A stretch of DNA of 18,243 nt from contig JBKPBQ010000045.1 of NCBI GenBank assembly GCA_046726955.1, positions 1 to 18,243 of the forward strand, given 5' to 3'. Positions 6,081 to 13,944 of this stretch are shown here, in pieces. The notes beneath the pieces are model-generated. The model ran no database searches. It worked only from the letters and a program-made list of their open reading frames with translations, and was not told the origin of the DNA. The stretch comes from CAVPGH01 sp046726955. Its GTDB lineage: Bacteria; Acidobacteriota; Vicinamibacteria; Fen-336. Each line of letters begins with the position of its first letter. Within the stretch, counting starts at the first letter, position 1. The position numbers and the translations under genes are program-made.

Positions 6081-7187
6081 ATGTCCACCTACGCTCGCTC
6101 GCGCATGCCCGGGGGGGTCCTCACCCTCCCCGCGCGGTACTACACCGATCCCGCGCACTTCGCGCTGGAGATGGAGCGCATCTACTTCCGCATGTGGGTG
6201 TGCACGGGCCGCACGGAAGAGCTCGCCCAGCCCGGACGCTATTTCGTCCGGCAGATCGGCAACGCGAGTGTCGTCGTGGTGCGGGACGAGGAGGGGCGCT
6301 TGCGCGGCTTCCACAACGTGTGCCGGCACCGCGGCACGCTCCTCTGCCCGCAGGAGGCGGGGCAGCTCCCGTCGCGCATCCAGTGCAGCTATCACGGCTG
6401 GACGTACCGCCTCGACGGGACGCTCGCCGCCGCACCGCACATGGACGAGGTCGACGGCTTCCGCACAGAGGATTACCCGCTGCGGCCGGTGGCGGTGGAC
6501 GAGTGGGACGGCCACGTCTTCGTCAACCTCGCCGATGCGCCGCCGCCCCTCGCCGAGCAGCTCGCAGCCCTGCCCGAGAAGTGCCGGCCCTGGCGGATGG
6601 AAACGCTCCGGTGCGTGGAGCGCCGCGTCTACGCGCTCCGCGCGAACTGGAAGCTCGTCTTCCAGAACTACTCGGAGTGCCTCCACTGCCCGATCGTCCA
6701 TCCCCTGCTCCAGAAGCAGTCGCACTACATGAGCGGCTTCAACGAGGTGGCGCCCACCTGGACGGGAGGACCGATGGAGCTGCGCGACGGCGTGGAGACG
6801 CTGAGCCTCGACGGGCAGGCGAGCCGGAGCTGCCTCGCCGGGCTCTCCCCCGAGGACCAGCGGCGCGTCTACTACTACGGGATCCTCCCGAACCTCCTGC
6901 TCAACCTGCATCCCGACTACATGCTGACCTTCACGCTCTGGCCGAAGGCCGTCGACCGCACCGATGTCGTGTGCGAGTGGCACTTCCACCCCGACCAGAT
7001 CGCCGCGCCCGGGTTCGACCCGAGCGGCTCCGTGGAGTTCTGGGACCTCACGAACAAGCAGGACTGGGCGCTTTCCGACCTGGCGCAGCAGGGGATCGGC
7101 TCGCGGGGATATGAGCCGGGCCCCTACTCGAACCGAGAGGAGCTGCTGCACGCGCTCGACCGGTTCGTGGTCGAGCGGACGAGCTGA
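6081..7187 (+). CDS. Rieske non-heme iron oxygenase, alpha subunit
   Basis: A 368-residue aromatic-ring-hydroxylase-type oxygenase alpha subunit. The Rieske [2Fe-2S] ligands are C81-x-H83 and C102-x2-H105 (CRHRGTLLCPQ...QCSYHGW). The mononuclear iron site is in NYSECLHCPIVHP (H202, H207) with D322 in EFWDLTNKQDW as the likely third ligand. The bridging acidic residue between the two centres is E199, spaced +3 and +5 from the histidines as in carnitine oxygenase CntA, where most ring dioxygenases have Asp. That places it nearer the CntA / glycine betaine / choline-type monooxygenases, although the substrate is not settled. No reductase or beta subunit is adjacent, so electrons must come from elsewhere. 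The open frame runs further upstream, but ATG 6081 fits the family N-terminus and the promoter. Confidence 0.88.
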   Translation: MSTYARSRMPGGVLTLPARYYTDPAHFALEMERIYFRMWVCTGRTEELAQPGRYFVRQIGNASVVVVRDEEGRLRGFHNVCRHRGTLLCPQEAGQLPSRIQCSYHGWTYRLDGTLAAAPHMDEVDGFRTEDYPLRPVAVDEWDGHVFVNLADAPPPLAEQLAALPEKCRPWRMETLRCVERRVYALRANWKLVFQNYSECLHCPIVHPLLQKQSHYMSGFNEVAPTWTGGPMELRDGVETLSLDGQASRSCLAGLSPEDQRRVYYYGILPNLLLNLHPDYMLTFTLWPKAVDRTDVVCEWHFHPDQIAAPGFDPSGSVEFWDLTNKQDWALSDLAQQGIGSRGYEPGPYSNREELLHALDRFVVERTS

Positions 7188-7193
7188 CGGGGC

Positions 7194-7823
7194 TCAGCGC
7201 GCGGAGGCGGTCGTCTCGCCTTCGGGCTTGCGGGCAGTGGCCACGGCCGCGCGCACCGCGTCGCGCGTGGCCGGATCGAGGCTGACGGACCGGTCGAGCG
7301 CGCCGCGGAGGTTCACGCCCATGAGACCCGCCGCGGCGTGCGGCAGCTGCGGGACGAGGGCGTGGACGACCTCGTGCGCGATGACGCGGCCCATGGCCAC
7401 ACCGACCCGCCGCCGCTCCGCGAACCCCGCGGACACGAGGCGATCCGTGCTCGTCCCCGCCACCCAGGCCACGTTCTCGTAGTCGATCCAGATCGTGCGC
7501 GGGCCCTCCGCCGTGCTCGTGGCGCCGAGCACGCGACCGGTCTTCGCGCTCCGGCCCGCGGGCCCGAGCGGCACCACGCGCAGCTCGCCGGCCTCGCTCG
7601 GCGTGTCCGTCGAGCCCTTGCGCCAGCGGAGCCGCACGCCGACGGGACCCAGGATCTCCGCGGCTTCGCGGACCATCGCGCCCTGCACCGCGTCGGGAAC
7701 CCTGACGGCCTCGACCCAGATGAGCGAGACGTCGGACTCGTCCGACTCGGGCTCCTCGGCCGCCACGAGGACGGCCAGGAGCGCGGGCAGGCTCGCCGCG
7801 AGCGCCAGCCTGGGCCACAACAT
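7194..7823 (-). CDS. Small secreted zincin-like protein (HExxH)
   Basis: A 209-residue protein with a signal peptide (hydrophobic stretch about 7-22, likely cut near VAA). It carries a zinc metallopeptidase signature: H150-E151-V-V-H154, a third possible ligand H162, and a following GLM (M168) that resembles a Met-turn. I recall a small exported family in Acidobacteriota with HExxH-LLG...HSxxGIM spacing, and this fits, although the usual Gly-His after the second His is replaced by Ala-Leu. Residues 33-130 form the N-terminal part with strands and an IWIDYENVAW segment. It could be an active protease or a degenerate relative. It converges with the Rieske gene (6-nt gap) and diverges from the TPR gene. 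Confidence 0.7.
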   Translation of the reverse strand: MLWPRLALAASLPALLAVLVAAEEPESDESDVSLIWVEAVRVPDAVQGAMVREAAEILGPVGVRLRWRKGSTDTPSEAGELRVVPLGPAGRSAKTGRVLGATSTAEGPRTIWIDYENVAWVAGTSTDRLVSAGFAERRRVGVAMGRVIAHEVVHALVPQLPHAAAGLMGVNLRGALDRSVSLDPATRDAVRAAVATARKPEGETTASAR

Positions 7824-7935
7824 GGGAAACTGTTGCCGTTCATTCTATTGGACGAGTCAAGCCCCTTGGCGAGAAAGAGCTTGCGGGACACCCTTCCCGC
7901 GGAGCGTGCTATACAGGACCGTTCTGGAGGTTCCG
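7824..7935. promoter_or_regulatory. Divergent intergenic promoter region
   Basis: This 112-nt space lies between two divergent starts and is visibly more AT-rich at 7838-7860. For the TPR gene, TATACA (7910-7915) is a plausible -10 and would give a short leader; a good -35 is not present at 17 nt. For the minus-strand gene, TAGAAT (complement of 7842-7847) is a possible -10 and TTGACT (complement of 7855-7860) lies too close to pair with it. Confidence 0.3.
7925..7930 (+). promoter_or_regulatory. Shine-Dalgarno fixing the TPR gene start
   Basis: TGGAGG lies 5 nt before ATG 7936. The same frame is open far upstream, across the opposing gene, but only the ATG at 7936 has this site and opens a signal peptide, so the longer start is rejected. 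Confidence 0.7.
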
Positions 7936-9585
7936 ATGACGTTGGCTCTTCTGCTCGCCGTCCTCGCCGGCGCCCATCTGCCGATGTTCGCCGACACGCC
8001 GCAGGCCGAGCACGACCACTCGCACGGCACCGAGAAGCTGGGCACCGTGGACTTCCCCGTCTCCTGCCAGCCCGCGGCGCGCGAGAAGTTCACCCGGGCG
8101 ACGGCGCTCCTCCACTCCTTCGCCTACGAGGAGTCCGAGAAGGCCTTCCGCGACGTGCTCGCCGCCGATCCCTCGTGCGCGATGGCCGAGTGGGGCGTCG
8201 CGATGTCGCTCTTCCACCCGATCTGGGCCGGGGCCAACCCCGCGGCGGCTCCCACTCCCGCCGAGCTCCAGCGCGGGACCGAGGCCGCGAAGCGGGCCCA
8301 GGCGGCAGGTGCGCCCACCGCTCGCGAGCGCGACTACATCGCGGCCGTGAGCGCCTTCTACGCCGACGCGCCCGACTACATGGCGCGGGCCCGCGCGTTC
8401 GAGCAGGCGATGGCCGGGGTCTCCGAGCGGAATCCGAAGGACCGCGAGGCCGCGATCTTCTACGCGCTCGCGATCCTCGGCACTGCCCCGGTCCACGACA
8501 AGACGTACGCGCAGCAGAAGAAGGCGGCGGAGATCCTGAACCGCGTGCTGCCCGACGCTCCCGACCACCCTGGCGTCGCCCACTACCTGATCCACAGCTT
8601 CGACTACCCGCAGCTCGCCGAGCTCGCCCTCCCCGCGGCCCGCGCGTACTCGAAGATCGCGCCTTCGGCGCCCCACGCGCTCCACATGCCGTCGCACATC
8701 TTCGTGAGGCTCGCCCTCTGGGACGAGAGCATCGACTCGAACCAGGCCTCCGCCTCCACCGCGCGCGCCTGGGTGGCGCGGGCCCACCCCGGCGCCACCT
8801 CCTTCGACGAGCTCCACGCGCTCGACTACCTGGCCTACGCGTACCTGCAGGAGGGACGCGACCGCGAGGCCGCGAGTGTCGGAGAGGCGGTGGCGGCGGT
8901 GCGGTCGCTCGACGCCCCGAACTTCGCTGCCGCCTACGCGCTGGCCGCGGTGCCGGCGCGCCTCGCCCTCGAGCGCGGCGACTGGAAAAAGGGCGCCGAG
9001 GTCGAGCGCGGCCCCGCCGAGTTCCCGTGGGACAAGTTCCTCGGCTCGCAGGCGCTCACGGAGTTCGCGCGCGCGGTCGGCGGTGCACGAGGCGGAGACC
9101 TCGCGCGCTCGCGTGAAGGCCTGGCGCGTCTCGAAGGGCTCCGGGACACTCTCACGCAGAGGAAGGACACTTACTGGGCGGAGCAGGTGGAGATCCAGCG
9201 TCTCGCCGGCGCGGCGTGGCTCGCCCAGGCCGAGGGAAAGGCCGATGAGGCGCGCACGCTCCTCCGAGCCGCCGCGGACCGCGAGGACCGCAGCGAGAAG
9301 CACCCGGTCACGCCCGGCTCGGTCCTCCCCGCCCGCGAGCTCCTAGGCGACCTACTCCTCGAGCAGGGTCAAGCGAAGGAGGCCCTCGCCGCCTACGAGA
9401 CGTCGCTCGAAACCTCCCGCGGCCGCTTCCGCTCGATCGCGGGGGCGGCGCGGGCAGCCGCCCGCGCGGGCGACGCTGCCAAGGCGCGTCAGCACTACGC
9501 CGACCTCGTCAAGCTCACGGAGAAGTCCGACGGCGGCCGCCCCGAGCTCGCGGAGGCTCGCGCCTTCCTCGCCCGCGCCGACTGA
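7936..9585 (+). CDS. Secreted tetratricopeptide-repeat protein
   Basis: A 549-residue exported protein built of helical repeats. MTLALLLAVLAGAHL gives a short signal sequence, with the mature part starting near FADTP. A His cluster (EHDHSHG) follows at about residues 30-36. The body is a chain of Ala-rich helix pairs of TPR type, for example EKAFRDVLAADPSCAMAEWGVAM, and a final set near 450-540 with AYETSLETSRGRFRS. The segment HALHMPSHIFVRLALWDES (H250, H254) and DELHALDYLAYAYLQEGRD recur, to my memory, in a family of long periplasmic TPR proteins in Acidobacteriota and related soil bacteria. Such proteins act as scaffolds; no catalytic motif is visible. The repeated conserved His residues may bind metal, which is speculation. 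It stands alone between a divergent and a convergent neighbour. Confidence 0.8.
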   Translation: MTLALLLAVLAGAHLPMFADTPQAEHDHSHGTEKLGTVDFPVSCQPAAREKFTRATALLHSFAYEESEKAFRDVLAADPSCAMAEWGVAMSLFHPIWAGANPAAAPTPAELQRGTEAAKRAQAAGAPTARERDYIAAVSAFYADAPDYMARARAFEQAMAGVSERNPKDREAAIFYALAILGTAPVHDKTYAQQKKAAEILNRVLPDAPDHPGVAHYLIHSFDYPQLAELALPAARAYSKIAPSAPHALHMPSHIFVRLALWDESIDSNQASASTARAWVARAHPGATSFDELHALDYLAYAYLQEGRDREAASVGEAVAAVRSLDAPNFAAAYALAAVPARLALERGDWKKGAEVERGPAEFPWDKFLGSQALTEFARAVGGARGGDLARSREGLARLEGLRDTLTQRKDTYWAEQVEIQRLAGAAWLAQAEGKADEARTLLRAAADREDRSEKHPVTPGSVLPARELLGDLLLEQGQAKEALAAYETSLETSRGRFRSIAGAARAAARAGDAAKARQHYADLVKLTEKSDGGRPELAEARAFLARAD

Positions 9586-9614
9586 CCGCTACGACGGCAA
9601 TCGCAGGTCCTCGA

Positions 9615-9633
9615 GTCGTCGCACCCCGACGAC
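9615..9633. terminator. Terminator-like hairpin between convergent genes
   Basis: GTCGTCG (9615-9621) and CGACGAC (9627-9633) form a perfect 7-bp stem around CACCC. It sits in the 55-nt gap between the stops of the TPR gene (9585) and the barrel gene (9641), where a bidirectional terminator is expected. There is no U-tract on either strand, so termination efficiency is uncertain. Confidence 0.4.
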
Positions 9634-9640
9634 CGACTTC

Positions 9641-10395
9641 CTAGAACCGGTACGCGATTCCCAGTCCCACCGTGTTGTTCGTCATTGGGAAGGCGCCGTC
9701 CAGGTGGTGGTGGGGCCGGTGGATGATGTCGAAGTAGGCCCGAGCGGCCACGGCGCCCACGTCTAGGCGGCGCCAGAAGGCGTCCAGGGCAACGTGCCGG
9801 CCCAGGGCGACGGCCGACCCCACCGCGGCGAACCAGCCGGACGTGCCGTCGACTTGAATGACCCGGCCGGGTTGACCGCCCGTCCATGACGCAAGGACGA
9901 AGAAGCGAGAGTCGTAGCGCGCGAGACCGGCGCGGGCGTATGGCGTCAGCCGAGTCCGGTTCGGGAGGCGCGCGAAGGCGTACAGGAGCGCGCCACGGAT
10001 CTCGACGTCGCCATCCCCGACGATCGTCGTTCCGCCGGCGCCCCAATCCAGCGTCTTCACCCGCAGCTGGCTGTAGGAGGCTCCCAGGCCGAACGAGGAG
10101 ACGACTCGATACTCGACGGTGGGCTCCGGAGCGTAGCCCTGTTTCGCGTCGAGCCCCCAGAGGCTTCCCAGGAAATTCCCGCTGGCGCTCGTGTTGTCGA
10201 GGATCCCCTCGGCGTCGGGGCGCCTCGTGTCGTCGAGAAAGACGCGCGTCCAATCCGCGCCGAGCGTCAGCCGGTTCCGAACGAACCGTCCCATGAAACC
10301 GGGCGAGGCGTCGGACGAGCCCGGCTCCTCGGCGGCGGCGACCGCTCCCAGCAGGCACAAGAGTGCACAGCAGGCGGGCCTGCGGAGTCTCGCCG

Positions 10396-10399
<4 letters not shown>
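9641..10399 (-). CDS. Outer-membrane beta-barrel protein, TTG start
   Basis: A 252-residue protein with a signal peptide (to about AVAAA, residue 23) and alternating amphipathic strands, ending in the C-terminal aromatic YRF typical of BAM-inserted outer-membrane barrels. Its size suits an 8-10-stranded barrel. A histidine patch (IHRPHHHLDG, about residues 226-235) sits near the last hairpin and might contact metal. The TTG start overlaps the TGA of the response regulator gene (TTGA), with GAGGG (complement of 10405-10409) 5 nt upstream, so translation is coupled. It closes the efflux/regulator block and may be an envelope component or target of that system. I do not recognise a specific family. 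Confidence 0.75.
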
Positions 10400-11765
<1,366 letters not shown>

Positions 11766-11769
<4 letters not shown>

Positions 11770-12905
11770 CGGCTCTCCAAGGGCAGCGTGAGATAGAAGA
11801 CGGCGCCCCGCGCCGAGCCCTCGAGCACGAGGTCGCCGCCGTGGGCGCGTGCGATCTTGCGGGACATGGCGAGGCCGATCCCCACGCCGTTCGGCTTTCC
11901 GGAGACGAACGGCTCGAAGAGCCGGCGCTTCACCGCGTCCGACACCCCGGGGCCGTTGTCCGCGACGCGCACTCCCCCGTACGTGCCGTGAGCCCCCACC
12001 TCGACGACCACGCAGGGTGTGGCCACGCGGCCGTCCCCCAGGGAGTCGAGGGCGTTGCCCAGGAGGCTCGCCACCGCGATGTGGACGAGGGTCGGATCGG
12101 CCTTAACGCGCACCGGGGCCTCCGTGGGACAGATCTCGAGCCGCACGCCGTGAGTGTCCGCCGCGCTCCGCGACAGGTCGCTGATCTTGCGCACGAACTC
12201 CGCGAGGTCGATGCCTACGGGCCGGGGCACGAGGCCTTTCGAAAAGGTCAGCAGCTCCGTCGTGAAGTTCGAGAGCCGCTCGATCTCGGTCCGCAGGCCG
12301 GCCAGGGCCTGCCGGTGGCGCGCCTCGATCCGCTCGCGGTCGCCGCGCACGATGAGGTCCAGCCCCACGCGCAGGCCGTTCAGGGAGTTCTTCACCTCGT
12401 GGGCGATGACGTCGGCCGCTTCGCCGAGCGCGCGCAGCCGCTCGTTCCGCACGAGGTCCTCCTCCGATGTCCGGAAGTGCCGGAGCGACCGGCGCAACAG
12501 GACGACGAGGACGAGCAGGGGCAGGGCGGCGAGGGTCAGGCCGAGCACGAGGCGCGTGGCCAGGCGCGAGCGCGCGGGGCCGAAGAGATCGCGGGCGGTC
12601 GCGAGGGAGAGGAGCACGAACTCCGTGCCCTGTACGGGGGCCCCCGCCACCACCGTGTCCCGGCCCGCCAGCGAGACCTCCTCGACGAAGGGCTGGATGT
12701 GCCGCACCAGCCCGCGCCACGCCGGGTCCGAGACGAACGGCTGAGGCTCGGGGGGATACACGAGCGTGCCCTCGCGCGTGCTCAAGGCCACGAGCGGGCT
12801 CGTTCCCGTTTCGTCGCGCGCATCGAGGGTGCCTCCGGAGGCGAGATCGATCGCACCGAGGAGTGCCCCCGTGAACTGACCGCTCCTCAGGATGGGCGCC
12901 GCCAC
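11766..12905 (-). pseudogene. Sensor histidine kinase, catalytic part of a frameshifted gene
   Basis: A 379-residue frame that carries the second half of a membrane kinase. It contains the end of a periplasmic sensor domain (to about 115), a transmembrane helix (about 118-138), HisKA with the phosphorylated His in VIAHEVKNSLNGL (H169), the N box (LLGNALDSLGDG), G1 (VADNGPGVSD), the F box (FEPFVSGKPNG) and G2 (GVGIGLAMS). It would phosphorylate the adjacent sigma-54 regulator. The listed start GTG 12905 is arbitrary: the same frame is open and sensor-like upstream to about 12970 (QIGPGRGQAGERSVLYVAAPI), and the missing N-terminal half lies in another frame. One missing base near 12967 joins them. 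Either the gene is broken or the sequence has an error. All catalytic boxes are intact. Confidence 0.8.
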
Positions 12906-13432
12906 GTACAGGACGGAGCGCTCGCCGGCCTGCCCGCGACCCGGACCGATCTGGACGGCGGCGTTTCCTTGAGCCCATTCAGCAGGAGATCGGCCGCCCC
13001 CGTACCCCGGAAGGCCTGCGGCTCGGACCAGAGAAGGGTCCCGTCCGCCCCGAGGATGGCGACGCCGACGTTGAAGAAGGCGCTCTTCTCGTGCGAGAGG
13101 CGGAGCAGGCTGCGCTCGGGCTCCATGTTCTCGTCGAGCAGGTTCACCTCGGACCGCATGCCGAGCCGCGTGAGCTCCTCCGCGAGGAGCTGCAGGTGGC
13201 GGCTCAAGTAGTGGGCGCGAACCTGCGTCTCCAGCGAGAGCGTCCCGCGTGCGGACTCCCTCTCGTGGGCAAGGTCGGTGAAGAGGGCGCTCCCCAGCAG
13301 CGCCACCGCCACCGCGGCCGTGGCGAGGTACATCGACGTCACGACCCGGGCGAAGCGGGTGTGGACGATTCCCAGCTCCGATTCGGTAGGGCGAGAGGAA
13401 GAATCGCGGTCTGCGGGCACGGCCGAGGTCAC
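12887..13432 (-). pseudogene. Sensor histidine kinase, N-terminal part of a frameshifted gene
   Basis: This frame encodes the first half of the kinase. It has a short cytoplasmic lead, a transmembrane helix (ATAAVAVALLGSALF, about residues 35-49), and a periplasmic sensor region with a long helix (RGTLSLETQVRAHYLSRHL) and an AILGADGTLLWSEP strand pair of PAS/Cache type. It then leaves the family frame after LLLNGLKE and ends in an unrelated tail. The sensor continues in the next frame. I chose GTG 13432; a TTG at 13507 extends the frame, but the added residues are Arg/Pro-rich and would overlap a TACTAT -10-like site. No good Shine-Dalgarno was found for either start. Confidence 0.65.
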
Positions 13433-13506
13433 TCCGTTCCGACGTGGCGCGGACACCGCGAGCCGGCGCCTGGGATCACCGGGTGCTCGCCGACCCGACG
13501 AGAACA

Positions 13507-13512
13507 ATAGTA
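13507..13512 (-). promoter_or_regulatory. Possible -10 element for the kinase-regulator genes
   Basis: TACTAT, on the complement, lies in a small AT-rich island (13502-13518) between the PII-like gene and the kinase. It would start RNA near 13500. No good -35 is seen at 17 nt, and the genes may simply be read from the efflux operon upstream. Confidence 0.22.
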
Positions 13513-13562
13513 TGCAACGGCGCGGTCCCGCCCCGGTCCGCGGTCGGCCCCAGGCACGAGAC

Positions 13563-13931
13563 TCATCGCGAGGAACCCTCTCCGGGCGGCGGGCCGAGCG
13601 CGCTCACCCCCCGCTCTCCGGTCTTGATCCGCAACGCATCCTGGACGTCGAGGACGAACACCTTCCCGTCTCCACGGCCGCCGGTGTGGAGCGCCTCGTA
13701 GAAGCCGCGCAGCAGGTCTTCCAACTCGTCCGTCCGGCAGACGACCTCGACACGGAGGTGGTGTACGAAGTCGACGCCGGGGTGGGAGCGGTGGTCGGGA
13801 TGCTGAGGGTCGTGCTCCTGGCCGAAGCCGCGGGAATCGGAGATGGAGAGCCCATGCACATGATGGTCCTCGAGCCGGTCCAGGAGGTGGTCGAGGCGGC
13901 TCGGGGGCAGGAAGGCGAGGACGTATTTCAT
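13563..13931 (-). CDS. PII-like signalling protein of the efflux-associated group, His-rich T-loop
   Basis: A 122-residue protein with the full GlnB/GlnK fold signature: MKYVLAFLPPSRLDHLLDRL, GLSISDSRGFG (28-37), VDFVHHLRVEVV (53-64), TGGRGDGKVFVLDV (83-96) and RIKTGERG (101-108). The T-loop (about 37-53) lacks the uridylylated Tyr and is rich in His (H40, H44, H47, H50). A divergent PII group (PII-NG, as I recall) is known beside RND metal-efflux genes, and this fits by sequence and place. It may sense a metal or nucleotide and bind the pump; that is inference. ATG 13931 has GAGGAGG (complement of 13938-13944) 6 nt upstream, overlapping the pump's stop codon, so the two are translationally coupled. 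Confidence 0.82.
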   Translation of the reverse strand: MKYVLAFLPPSRLDHLLDRLEDHHVHGLSISDSRGFGQEHDPQHPDHRSHPGVDFVHHLRVEVVCRTDELEDLLRGFYEALHTGGRGDGKVFVLDVQDALRIKTGERGVSALGPPPGEGSSR

Positions 13932-13937
13932 CGGTGG

Positions 13938-13944
13938 CCTCCTC
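13938..13944 (-). promoter_or_regulatory. Shine-Dalgarno of the PII-like gene inside the pump's stop
   Basis: GAGGAGG on the complement overlaps the TGA of the RND gene (13943-13945) and lies 6 nt before ATG 13931. Ribosomes finishing the pump are released on this site, which supports coupled synthesis. Confidence 0.75.

Noticed and set aside
12960..12975. Programmed -1 ribosomal frameshift in the kinase
   Set aside because: No X-XXY-YYZ slippery heptamer is in register, and the required slip (AAG to CAA) would pair poorly; a base deletion explains it more simply.
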